The notes below the pieces were generated by a model that searched no databases, was not told the origin of the DNA, and saw only the letters and a program-made list of their open reading frames with translations. The position numbers were made by a program, and so were the translations under genes. From Geothermobacter sp964501815 (GTDB taxonomy: Bacteria > Desulfobacterota > Desulfuromonadia > Desulfuromonadales > Geothermobacteraceae): a stretch of 10,196 nt of DNA. Numbering within the stretch: the stretch's first letter is position 1; each line of letters opens with the position of its first letter. Positions 1-7,174 of the stretch are shown in pieces. Location: the NCBI GenBank assembly GCA_964501815.1, contig CAZCUR010000086.1, positions 1 through 10,196 of the forward strand, written 5' to 3'.

Positions 1-1
1 C

Positions 2-1162
<1,161 letters not shown>

Positions 1163-1175
1163 AGCTGAATGAAAT

Positions 1176-1208
1176 GGGGCCGCCCCTTTGATCCAAAGGG
1201 ATGGCCCC
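1176..1208 (+). terminator. Strong hairpin between ettA and the methyltransferase gene (terminator-like or leader structure)
   Basis: The left arm 1176-1190 (GGGGCCGCCCCTTTG) pairs with 1194-1208 (CAAAGGGATGGCCCC) across a 3-base loop. There are 13 Watson-Crick pairs, one G-T pair and one C-A mismatch. It starts 13 bases after the ettA stop. No T-run follows on the plus strand (the next bases are CC, then AGGCG), so it is not a classical intrinsic terminator. It could block 3' exonucleases, pause polymerase, or shape the leader of the next gene, whose ATG lies 14 bases downstream. The pairing is certain; the role is inferred. Confidence 0.6.
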
Positions 1209-1222
1209 CCCAGGCGACTGAC

Positions 1223-1870
1223 ATGCCCCTGTCCAACTTCCACCGCCGCCTGATGGCCACCTGGTACGACCGGGCCATGACCCGGGTCGAGTCCCTCTGC
1301 CTGGCCGACTGGCGCAGGGAACTGCTGGCCGGACTGGCAGGGTCGGTGCTGGAAATCGGAGCCGGCACCGGCGCCAACCTGCCCTTCTACCCCGACACCG
1401 TCGAGACCCTGCTTTTGAGCGAACCGGACCTTTTCATGCGCTCCGAACTGGAGCGCAAACGGGCCGATATCGGACGTCCAGCCCGCGTGCTGGCCAGCCC
1501 GTGCGAAAGCCTCGATCTGCCCGACGCCTGTGTCACTACCGTGGTCTCCACCTTGGTGCTCTGTTCGGTCTCCTGTCCTGAAACCGCGCTGAGAGAGATT
1601 CGCCGGGTTCTGCGCCCCGGCGGAACACTTCTTTTCATCGAACATGTCCGCTCGGACCGTCCGGCCATCCATGCCTGGCAACGCCTGCTCAATCCCCTTT
1701 GGAAACGCGCCTGCGGCAACTGCCACCTGACGCGGGACACCGGACAGTTGCTCGAACGAGCCGGATTTCGACTGGATTGGGTGGAGGAAAAGCAGATGAA
1801 AGGCGCGCCGGCCATCGTGCGCCGGGTGATCATGGGCCGGGCGCGCAAGTCCGATGGCGCATCGGCCTGA
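1223..1870 (+). CDS. Class I SAM-dependent methyltransferase, METTL7/TMT1-like
   Basis: The 215-residue product is a Rossmann-fold methyltransferase. Motif I is VLEIGAGTGANL (residues 42-53), followed by FYP, an acidic residue in the strand-2 region (SEPDL), a motif IV/V region STLVLCSV (109-116) and the post-motif RVLRPGG (128-134). The order TLVLCSV, RVLRPGG, EHV, then NPLW, then a C-x-LTR motif (HLTRDTG) and LERAGF resembles mammalian METTL7A/B (TMT1A/B), which methylate thiols and hydrogen sulfide, as I recall them. The substrate here is unknown; a small thiol or sulfide is a reasonable guess, and UbiE-like quinone methylation is an alternative. An in-frame ATG at 1169 exists, but an extension from it would run through the hairpin at 1176-1208 and lacks conserved sequence. 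ATG 1223, with a weak AGG 8 bases upstream, is preferred. Without a clear promoter it may be read through from ettA. Confidence 0.85.
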   Translation: MPLSNFHRRLMATWYDRAMTRVESLCLADWRRELLAGLAGSVLEIGAGTGANLPFYPDTVETLLLSEPDLFMRSELERKRADIGRPARVLASPCESLDLPDACVTTVVSTLVLCSVSCPETALREIRRVLRPGGTLLFIEHVRSDRPAIHAWQRLLNPLWKRACGNCHLTRDTGQLLERAGFRLDWVEEKQMKGAPAIVRRVIMGRARKSDGASA

Positions 1871-1958
1871 CGCAGGGCAACCAAACGCATCCACCTCTTC
1901 ACCCCACCACAGCTAACTGACATGCCGGTCCGAAATTCCAGGACATGGGTTGTCCGGC

Positions 1959-1987
1959 TTGATTTCCACCCTCTCCAAAAGTACAAT
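1959..1987 (+). promoter_or_regulatory. Sigma-70-type promoter of yefM-yoeB
   Basis: The -35 box TTGATT (1959-1964) and -10 box TACAAT (1982-1987) are separated by exactly 17 bases, placing the start of transcription near 1994, about 26 bases before the yefM ATG. The -10 box overlaps the first GTAC operator site, which fits direct autorepression. A small inverted repeat (GGACA 1941-1945 / TGTCC 1951-1955) lies just upstream and may mark the end of the methyltransferase transcript. Boxes and spacing are seen directly; activity is inferred. Confidence 0.75.
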
Positions 1988-2014
1988 CCAAGGTACATGT
2001 ACAAAAAGGAGTAC
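1981..2014 (+). promoter_or_regulatory. YefM/YoeB operator: four GTAC cores in a symmetric array
   Basis: GTAC occurs at 1981, 1993, 1999 and 2011. The middle two form the perfect palindrome GTACATGTAC (1993-2002), and the outer two lie equally far on each side, so the array is symmetric about 1997.5. In E. coli, YefM binds TGTACA-core palindromes with 12-bp centre spacing (recalled). Here sites 1-2 and 3-4 are each 12 bp apart, with 6 bp between the two pairs. The array covers the -10 box and runs to the Shine-Dalgarno AAGGAG (2006-2011), so bound complex should block initiation. Confidence 0.75.
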
Positions 2015-2019
2015 AGGAT

Positions 2020-2271
2020 ATGAAAGCCATATCGTACACACACGCGAGAAGCAATCTGGCCAAAACGATGGAGAAGGTCTGCGCAGACCATGATCCCGTC
2101 ATCATCACGCGCAGAAATGAGGAATCAGTCGTGATGATATCCCTTGAAGACTACCAGGCCCTTGAAGAGACAGCTTATCTGCTCCGGAGCCCCAAAAATG
2201 CGCGCAGGCTTCTGGAGTCGATTGCGCAACTCGAATCCGGCAACGGCACCGAGCGGGAGCTTGCTCCGTGA
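2020..2271 (+). CDS. yefM: YefM antitoxin (Phd/YefM family) of a type II toxin-antitoxin module
   Basis: This 83-residue antitoxin matches E. coli YefM (also 83 residues) along its length: N-terminal DNA-binding fold starting MKAISYTHARSNLAKTM, the ITRRNEE turn, SLEDYQALEETAYLLRSP, NARRLLESI and a flexible tail ending in GTERE. The N-terminal half dimerises and binds the operator; the C-terminal tail wraps and inhibits YoeB, and is normally cleared by Lon-type proteases (family knowledge). Start choice is firm: AAGGAG at 2006-2011 lies 8 bases before ATG 2020. It is the first gene of a two-gene operon; its stop shares bases with the yoeB GTG start. Autoregulation is expected from the GTAC array immediately upstream. 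Base composition is somewhat more AT-rich than the flanking genes, in keeping with a horizontally acquired module. Confidence 0.96.
   Translation: MKAISYTHARSNLAKTMEKVCADHDPVIITRRNEESVVMISLEDYQALEETAYLLRSPKNARRLLESIAQLESGNGTERELAP
2256..2267 (+). promoter_or_regulatory. Hairpin covering the yoeB Shine-Dalgarno
   Basis: GGAGC (2256-2260) is complementary to GCTCC (2263-2267), ending right at the GTG start codon 2268. In practice this gives a 4-bp stem with a CTTG loop, or 5 bp with a strained loop. The stem contains the only Shine-Dalgarno-like stretch for yoeB, GGGAG 2255-2259, spaced 8 bases from GTG. Ribosomes finishing yefM would open it, so toxin translation is probably coupled to antitoxin translation. 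The pairing is seen; the regulatory role is inferred. Confidence 0.5.
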
Positions 2272-2522
2272 AGTTGATTTTTTCTGAACATGCCTGGGAG
2301 GACTATCAGTACTGGGTCAAGACCGACCGAAAAATTCTCAAGCGAGTCAATGCGCTGATTCAGGACATTCAGCGTTCCCCCTGTGCCGGCATCGGCAAGC
2401 CCGAGGCATTGAAGCACGGGCTGGCGGGATATTGGTCCCGGCGCATCAATGATGAACACAGGATCGTTTACAAGGTTGAGGGCGATTCGGTGTTTATCGC
2501 CCAGGTTCGTTACCATTATTGA
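2268..2522 (+). CDS. yoeB: YoeB toxin, ribosome-dependent mRNA endonuclease (RelE superfamily)
   Basis: The 84-residue product has the same length as E. coli YoeB and aligns without gaps from MKLIFSEHAWEDYQYW to the terminal RYHY. YoeB binds the ribosomal A site and cuts mRNA just after the start codon, stopping translation. The catalytic residues known for YoeB are present at the same numbers: Glu46 (in GKPEALKH), Arg65 (in EHRIVY), His83 and Tyr84 at the C terminus, so the toxin looks intact. It starts with GTG in a GTGA overlap with the yefM stop, which together with the hairpin over its Shine-Dalgarno should keep its output below that of the antitoxin. A terminator follows directly. Confidence 0.97.
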   Translation: MKLIFSEHAWEDYQYWVKTDRKILKRVNALIQDIQRSPCAGIGKPEALKHGLAGYWSRRINDEHRIVYKVEGDSVFIAQVRYHY

Positions 2523-2527
2523 AAAAA

Positions 2528-2563
2528 GCGGGACAGCTCCAAAACGGAACTGTCCCGCCTTTT
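2528..2563. terminator. Bidirectional intrinsic terminator between yoeB and yjdM
   Basis: Arms 2528-2540 (GCGGGACAGCTCC) and 2546-2558 (GGAACTGTCCCGC) pair at 12 of 13 positions around the loop AAAAC. On the plus strand CTTTT follows (2559-2563). On the minus strand the A-run 2522-2527 reads as six T residues, so the hairpin can end yoeB transcripts from the left and yjdM transcripts from the right. It begins 5 bases after the yoeB stop. A second perfect 12-bp palindrome, GAAAGGCCTTTC (2576-2587), overlaps the yjdM stop codon and may add to it on the minus strand. Confidence 0.88.
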
Positions 2564-2585
2564 GAAACCCGGACCGAAAGGCCTT

Positions 2586-2933
2586 TCAGCCCTTCTTGAC
2601 AAACTCCGACTTCAGCCCCATGGCTCCGATACCGGGGATCTTGCAGTCAATGTCGTGGTCGCCGTCGACCAGGCGGATGTTCTTCACTTTGGTGCCGACC
2701 TTGACCACCTGGCTGGAACCTTTGATTTTCAGATCCTTGATGACCGTGACGGTATCGCCGTCTTCAAGAATATTGCCGTGGGCGTCGCGCCAGACTTTCG
2801 CGGCGCCTTCCTCCGCAGCAGCATCGCCGCCGACAGCCGACCACTCGTGGGCGCATTCCGGACAGACGTACAAACCACGGTCTTCGTAGGTATATTCCGA
2901 GCCGCACTCGGGGCATTTCGGCAAATCGCTCAT
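2586..2933 (-). CDS. yjdM: YjdM/PhnA-family zinc-ribbon protein
   Basis: This 115-residue protein has the two-part layout of the YjdM (formerly PhnA) family. An N-terminal zinc ribbon holds two CPEC knuckles (Cys7, Cys10, Cys24, Cys27), and a C-terminal SH3-like PhnA domain carries the hallmark DGDTVTVIKDLKIKG and the GTKVKNIRLVDGDHDIDCKI region. E. coli YjdM is about 111 residues. Despite the old name 'alkylphosphonate utilization protein PhnA', the family has no proven role in phosphonate breakdown and is distinct from phosphonoacetate hydrolase; its function is unknown. An in-frame ATG exists at 2963, but ATG 2933 is chosen because GGAAGG (2943-2948) sits 9 bases upstream and the family begins at MSDLPKCPECGS. 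It is apparently transcribed alone, between its own promoter and the shared terminator. Confidence 0.93.
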   Translation of the reverse strand: MSDLPKCPECGSEYTYEDRGLYVCPECAHEWSAVGGDAAAEEGAAKVWRDAHGNILEDGDTVTVIKDLKIKGSSQVVKVGTKVKNIRLVDGDHDIDCKIPGIGAMGLKSEFVKKG

Positions 2934-2972
2934 AGTTCCTTTCCTTCCGTTGCTGGGATGCAATGCGCGGCA

Positions 2973-3001
2973 AGGTTAGTCCGCCGGGCCAACAGAGTCA
3001 A
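2973..3001 (-). promoter_or_regulatory. Possible promoter of yjdM
   Basis: Read on the minus strand, TTGACT (2996-3001) is followed after 17 bases by TAACCT (2973-2978), a good -35 box with a poor -10 box. Transcription would start near 2966, about 33 bases before the yjdM ATG. The perfect inverted repeat GAGTC-AAG-GACTC (2995-3007) overlaps the -35 box and might bind a regulator. No second promoter is obvious in the 135-base gap. Confidence 0.4.
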
Positions 3002-3039
3002 GGACTCCAGCTCGATCCTGTTAAAAAGAGGAAGCGGTG

Positions 3040-3052
3040 CCTGTCGGACAGG
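3040..3052 (-). terminator. Weak hairpin downstream of the EamA operon
   Basis: CCTGT-CCG-ACAGG forms a 5-bp stem 16 bases after the stop codon (TAG, 3069-3071) of the last permease gene. The nearest T-run on the minus strand (from AAAAA at 3023-3027) begins about 12 bases beyond the stem, too far for a standard intrinsic terminator. It may act weakly or with Rho, and read-through into yjdM is possible. Low confidence. Confidence 0.25.
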
Positions 3053-3068
3053 TCCTTTGGCCCTTGGC

Positions 3069-3962
3069 CTATCGCCTTTCGCCCCTGCCCCCAACCTGCT
3101 GGATCAGCAGGCCGGCGACAATCAGGACCAGGCCAACGAAGGTTGCGGGCAGGATCTCCTCTCCCACCAGAAAGTGGATCAGTACCAGGGACAGAAACGG
3201 CGAGATGAAGATCAGGTTGCTCACCTTCGCCGTGCTTTCGGCATAGCGCATGGCCAGCAGCCAGAGGACGAAACAGAAGCCCATCTCGAAAGTGCCCACG
3301 TAGGCAGCACCGAGCAAGCCCGGCAGCGCAGGCGGAAAGCTCAGGTCGGTGCACAGCAGGCTGTAGCCGAGCACGAAGGGAAAGCTGCACAAAAAGTTGA
3401 CCATCAGCGCCACCACCGGGTCACGTCTGTCGCGGGTGTTGAAAATCCAGTAGAGCGCCCAGATCACCGTGCTGGCCAGAGCCAGGGCGACCCCTTTCGG
3501 GCTGGTGAAGGCCAGATCGAGCAGCCGCCCTTCCGTGGAGATCACCACCACCCCGCAATAGCTGAGCAGCAGGGCGGCGAACTCCTTCCACCGGAACGGC
3601 TGCCCCAGAAGCGGGATGGCGAGCAGGCTGAGGGTGATGGCCCAGGTGTAGTTGATCGGCTGGGCCTGCTGGGCCGGCAGCAGGTCGTAGGCCTTGAACA
3701 GCACCAGATAGTAAAGGAAAGGATTGAGAAAACCGAGCAGCACCGACATGGCGTATTCACGGGCGCTGCAGCGGAAGATGTCCCGGAATTTTCCCTGGGC
3801 GGCGAGGATCACCGCCAGCAGCACCGTGGAAAAGGCGCCCGAATAGAGCAGCAGGTGCGCCGGTTCCAGGTAGCGCAACGACAGCTTGAAGGCCGTGGCC
3901 ACCGTCGACCAGAGCAGAACGGCGGCCAGGCCGAAAAGCATGGCGCGACGCTGGTCTTTCAT
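3069..3962 (-). CDS. EamA/DMT-superfamily permease, second of a tandem pair
   Basis: This is a 297-residue inner-membrane protein of the drug/metabolite transporter superfamily, usual length about 300 with ten membrane segments in two EamA repeats. The first half begins AMLFGLAAVLLWSTVATAFKLSL, where the LLWST motif in helix 1 is typical; the second half begins SPKGVALALASTVIWALYWIF. The C terminus is basic (GGRGERR), fitting a cytoplasmic end. Family members export or import amino acids, nucleobases, carboxylates and other metabolites; the substrate cannot be read from sequence. Its ATG overlaps the stop of the upstream permease by 4 bases (3959-3962), so the two are co-translated and could form a hetero-pair. 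A purine-rich GAGGGGG lies in the end of the upstream gene. It closes the operon that starts at hypD. Confidence 0.92.
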   Translation of the reverse strand: MKDQRRAMLFGLAAVLLWSTVATAFKLSLRYLEPAHLLLYSGAFSTVLLAVILAAQGKFRDIFRCSAREYAMSVLLGFLNPFLYYLVLFKAYDLLPAQQAQPINYTWAITLSLLAIPLLGQPFRWKEFAALLLSYCGVVVISTEGRLLDLAFTSPKGVALALASTVIWALYWIFNTRDRRDPVVALMVNFLCSFPFVLGYSLLCTDLSFPPALPGLLGAAYVGTFEMGFCFVLWLLAMRYAESTAKVSNLIFISPFLSLVLIHFLVGEEILPATFVGLVLIVAGLLIQQVGGRGERR

Positions 3963-4870
3963 ACGATGCCCGTCCCCCTCGCGCGGCGCAACAAATGCGC
4001 CGGCAGCGCCAGAATCAGCAGCCCCGAGAAGATCAGGCCGATGCCGCCGAAGGCCTGAACGGTCATGACTTCACCCAGAACAAAAATGCCGAGCAGGCTG
4101 GCGGTCATCGGTTCGGCCAGCGACAGGGTGACCGCGGTTCCCACCTGCACATGCTGCAGCCCCCGGGCGAACAGGATGTAGGAGAGCGCCATGGTCGCCA
4201 GCCCCAGGTGCAGCACCACCAGGATGGCGCGCGGCTGCGCCAGCCAGGCGAGGTCACGGCCGATCATCAGCGGGCTGAGCAGCAAAGCGCCGAGGAAGAC
4301 CACCAGCGCCATGACCGCGTTCGGGCTGTGGTGATCGAGCAGGCCCTTGATGGCCAGGGTGTAGGCGGCATAGGAGGCCCCGGCGCCGAGGGCGAGCAGA
4401 ATGCCGAGGGGATCGACCTTGAGCGCCTCGCCTCCCAGGCTGAGCAGGGCACAGCCGACAATCGCCAGAGCCGTGGCGACAAACCAGCGCTTCGATGGTT
4501 TTTCACCCCGGAACAGCCAGCCAAGCAGGCCACCGGCAATGGGCGACGAGCCGATACCGACGATGGTCCCCACCGCCACCCCGGTTTTGGCGACCGCGGC
4601 GAAAAAGCAGAGCTGGTAGCTGGCGGTAAAGATCGCCGCCAGCAGCAGCGGCCAAAACTTCCAGCTGCTCAGCGGGCCGATCTCGCCGCGCAGACCGGCG
4701 AGCAGCAGCAGGGCAATCCCGCCGATCACCAGGCGCAAGGCGCCGATGACGGTCGAGTCGAACCCCGCCGGCGCGAAGGCCTGGGCGGTGCCGGTGGTCC
4801 CCCACAGCAGGGCGGCACCGAGAACGAACAGGGCACCGACTGTCGGATTGGTGCGTACGGATGCCTTCAT
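3959..4870 (-). CDS. EamA/DMT-superfamily permease, first of a tandem pair
   Basis: This 303-residue membrane protein has ten predicted helices in two EamA repeats, starting at VGALFVLGAALLWGTTGTAQAF and PLGILLALGAGASYAAYTLAIKG. The conserved ALLWGT in helix 1 and SLAEPMTASLLGIFVLGE near the end of the second repeat are family hallmarks. Hydrophobic segments fill the chain, and a basic tail (LLRRARGTGIV) follows the last helix. The open frame extends to 5236, but that stretch is antisense-like sequence within the upstream gene. ATG 4870 is chosen because it overlaps the upstream stop by 4 bases (4867-4870), the protein then begins at the normal place for the family, and AGGAGGGG precedes it at slightly long spacing. 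It differs clearly from its downstream partner, so the pair is not a recent duplication. Substrate unknown. Confidence 0.92.
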   Translation of the reverse strand: MKASVRTNPTVGALFVLGAALLWGTTGTAQAFAPAGFDSTVIGALRLVIGGIALLLLAGLRGEIGPLSSWKFWPLLLAAIFTASYQLCFFAAVAKTGVAVGTIVGIGSSPIAGGLLGWLFRGEKPSKRWFVATALAIVGCALLSLGGEALKVDPLGILLALGAGASYAAYTLAIKGLLDHHSPNAVMALVVFLGALLLSPLMIGRDLAWLAQPRAILVVLHLGLATMALSYILFARGLQHVQVGTAVTLSLAEPMTASLLGIFVLGEVMTVQAFGGIGLIFSGLLILALPAHLLRRARGTGIV

Positions 4871-6183
4871 GTGGAAATGTTCCCCTCCTGTTGCAGGTGC
4901 CGGACGTACGGCACGAGGTAGATAATACCGAGAAAGCGACCGACTGTCAGGGCCACGGCGGCGAGAACGACACCGGCGACCTGCAGGGTCGGAATGGTCA
5001 GCGCCAGGATGACGACAATGGCGACGGCCTCGACCGCGGTTGCGACCGAGACAGGGTTGGTATGCCGCACCTGCATCAGCAGTGAACGTTGCCAGGTGAT
5101 CCAGACCGTCAGTCCCGGCAGGACCGCCATCAGCAGCAGCGGCAGGCGGGAAAACCGGGACAGCTCCGGCGTCAGACCGGATAGGGTTTGCAGCCAGAGA
5201 TTGGCCAGCGGCGTACCGGCGATCAGCCCCAGACAACCAACACAGCCGAGTCCGAGCCAGAAAGCGAAACGCCCCAGGGGGCGACGGTGTTCCAGCCTAC
5301 GACCCAGCAGGGCGATGGCCGCCTCCTGGTAGGAGAGCCCGAGGGCGCGAAAGACGAAGGTCAGGCCATAAAGGACCGGCAGCACCGCCAGGGATTCGAT
5401 CGCCTGCTGGCCGCGGCCGAGAAAAAAGGTGACCACCGGCTGCACGCTCAGGGCGATAAGGGGGGTCATGGCCAGCGGCAGGTAGTAGCGAACGATGGCG
5501 CCGTAAGACGGGGCCGGCTCTTCCGGCTCAAGAGCCCTGAGACGACGTACCGAAGGACGTGCCAGGCGCCAGGCGATCAGCATCTCGGCAGTGACGCCGA
5601 GGGACAGGGCCAGACCGCCGGCGGCGGCTCCGGGCAAAAGGCCGGTTCCGGCCAGGACAAAACCGCTCGTAGCCATGGTCGCAAGCCGCGCCGCGGTGCC
5701 GACCGTCACCCGGCGGGTCCGGTCATCGGCGATCAGCACCCCCTGGTAGAGGCGCCGCAGACCGATGGTGCCCGGCCAGGGAAGAAAGCAGACCAGCGCC
5801 AGCCGGGTCAGCTCGGCGATATCATCCGGCAGACCGAGCAGAGTGCGCGCCCAGAAGGGATAGACACCGGGCAGCACCGCCAGCGCCAGCAGCAGGGTGA
5901 CCCCGCCGCTGAGCAGCAACGTAAAACGGCGCATGCGCAGGTAGCTGTCGCGGTCGCGGCACAGGGCCGTGGCGGCGGCCATCAGCATGATCACCGGCGC
6001 CTCGGCCACCAGGGCGATGGCGAAGGCGACACCGTAGGCGGCCAGATTGGCTACCGGCTGCTCCATGCGCGCGATCAGCGCCGCCAAAAGCGGTCCCTCC
6101 ACCGCCATGAGCAACCAGGTGGCGGCCAGCGGCGACCAGAAACGCAGAATGCGGCCGTATGTCAGGGAAACATCTGTCGACAT
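4867..6183 (-). CDS. MATE/ANKH-like membrane transporter of the MOP superfamily
   Basis: The 438-residue, very hydrophobic protein has about twelve membrane segments in two halves. An internal repeat is visible: residues about 11-60 (ILRFWSPLAATW ... LAAYGVAF) match about 230-280 (IVRYYLPLAMTP ... LAVLPVLYG), the inverted pseudo-duplication expected of MOP-superfamily transporters. It would usually be labelled MatE or multidrug exporter. Its pattern (LAAYGVAF early, YYLPLA then QPVVTFF opening the second half) recalls ANKH, the animal ATP/pyrophosphate/citrate exporter, more than NorM; this is recognition from memory and unproven. ATG 6183 is chosen over the in-frame ATG 6297, which would lie inside the activase gene. 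No good Shine-Dalgarno is visible, and 71 bases separate it from the activase stop. It overlaps the next gene by 4 bases. Confidence 0.8.
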   Translation of the reverse strand: MSTDVSLTYGRILRFWSPLAATWLLMAVEGPLLAALIARMEQPVANLAAYGVAFAIALVAEAPVIMLMAAATALCRDRDSYLRMRRFTLLLSGGVTLLLALAVLPGVYPFWARTLLGLPDDIAELTRLALVCFLPWPGTIGLRRLYQGVLIADDRTRRVTVGTAARLATMATSGFVLAGTGLLPGAAAGGLALSLGVTAEMLIAWRLARPSVRRLRALEPEEPAPSYGAIVRYYLPLAMTPLIALSVQPVVTFFLGRGQQAIESLAVLPVLYGLTFVFRALGLSYQEAAIALLGRRLEHRRPLGRFAFWLGLGCVGCLGLIAGTPLANLWLQTLSGLTPELSRFSRLPLLLMAVLPGLTVWITWQRSLLMQVRHTNPVSVATAVEAVAIVVILALTIPTLQVAGVVLAAVALTVGRFLGIIYLVPYVRHLQQEGNIST

Positions 6184-6254
6184 GAGGATTGGGAGAATAA
6201 CCGAGACGGCATCAGCGCGCCAGACGAAAAGAGCCGGAGAATTCCGGAAGGTTC

Positions 6255-7163
6255 TCAGCCGCCCACCGAGGCCGACACACCGCATTCGGCCAGCCATCCG
6301 ACCACACGGTCGACGTCCTCCTGAGCCGGCTCGCTCAGCTCGCCGTCATCATAATCCTGCTGCAGGCGCGCGTGCTTGCCCAGATGGATGGCATGGTAGG
6401 GGAGCAGATCGACCGGGGGCGCGCCGCCCGGCAGATCGCCCAGAAAACGCCCGGTCGCTTCGATGTTGGCACGGTCGTCGTTGACACCGGCAATCAAGGG
6501 AATGCGGATGCGGAGATCGGCCCCCCGCCCTGCCAGAACGCGCAGATTGTCCAGAATCGGCCCGTTGTCGACCCCGGTCCACTGCCGGTGGCGCGCGCCA
6601 TCCATCAGCTTCAGATCATAGAGGAACAGCTCGGTTTGTTCCGCCACCCGCAGCAGTGTTTCGGTGGCCGCCAGCCCGGTGGTATCGACACAGCGGTGCA
6701 GGCCGCGAGCGCCGCAGGCCGCCAGCAGCTCGAGCAGAAAATCGGCGTGCATCAGCGGCTCGCCGCCGGAGAAGGTCACCCCGCCGCCCGACTGGTCAAA
6801 AAAGGGCCGTTCCTTTTCGATGATGTCCAGCAGTTCATCGATCCCGTAACGGCGCCCGGACAGCTCCGTCGCCCCCGAAGGACAGATAGCGGCGCAGGCA
6901 CCGCACAGGGTGCAGCGCTCCCGATCGGTGCGGATGCCTTCCGGCGTCAGTGCGCAGGCCTTTTCCGGGCAGACCTCGACACAGGCGCGGCAGCCGATGC
7001 AGGCCGCGGCACTGAACATCTTCTGCGCCTGTGCCTCCATGCTCTCCGGGTTGTGGCACCAGCGGCAGCGCAGCGGGCAGCCCTTGAAAAAGACGGTCAG
7101 GCGGATGCCCGGACCGTCGTTGATGGCGTAGCGTTTGATGTCGAAGATGAGGGGTTCGGTCAT
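6255..7163 (-). CDS. Glycyl-radical enzyme activase (radical SAM), partner of HypD
   Basis: This 302-residue radical-SAM enzyme generates the glycyl radical on its partner by reductive cleavage of SAM. The radical-SAM motif is CPLRCRWC (Cys29, Cys33, Cys36), preceded by DGPGIRLTVFFKGC as in PflA-type activases. An insert carries two ferredoxin-like [4Fe-4S] sites, C55-C58-C61-C65 and C84-C87-C90-C94, which separates dehydratase-type activases from the shorter PflA. The SAM-binding GGE is in TFSGGEPL (131-138). The next gene upstream is the glycyl-radical enzyme itself, so HypD is the expected substrate. ATG 7163 is chosen because homologues begin just before DIKRYAINDGPG; an extension to 7223 would be read from the palindromic element. 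No Shine-Dalgarno is visible: the element stops 11 bases before the ATG, which suggests translation is inefficient or depends on upstream ribosomes. Activases are needed only in catalytic amounts. Confidence 0.93.
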   Translation of the reverse strand: MTEPLIFDIKRYAINDGPGIRLTVFFKGCPLRCRWCHNPESMEAQAQKMFSAAACIGCRACVEVCPEKACALTPEGIRTDRERCTLCGACAAICPSGATELSGRRYGIDELLDIIEKERPFFDQSGGGVTFSGGEPLMHADFLLELLAACGARGLHRCVDTTGLAATETLLRVAEQTELFLYDLKLMDGARHRQWTGVDNGPILDNLRVLAGRGADLRIRIPLIAGVNDDRANIEATGRFLGDLPGGAPPVDLLPYHAIHLGKHARLQQDYDDGELSEPAQEDVDRVVGWLAECGVSASVGG

Positions 7164-7174
7164 AATAGATTCAT

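Noticed and set aside
1169..1222. Upstream ATG start for the methyltransferase
   Set aside because: The extension would be encoded by the stem of the hairpin at 1176-1208 and has no conserved content; ATG 1223 fits the family start.
2562..4058. A 498-codon plus-strand open frame opposite yjdM and the second EamA permease
   Set aside because: Its product is Gln/His/Arg-rich with no recognisable domain, and it crosses a terminator and two opposing genes with clear family identity; antisense artefact. The same applies to plus-strand frames at 3995-4921, 5188-6324 and 6372-7247.
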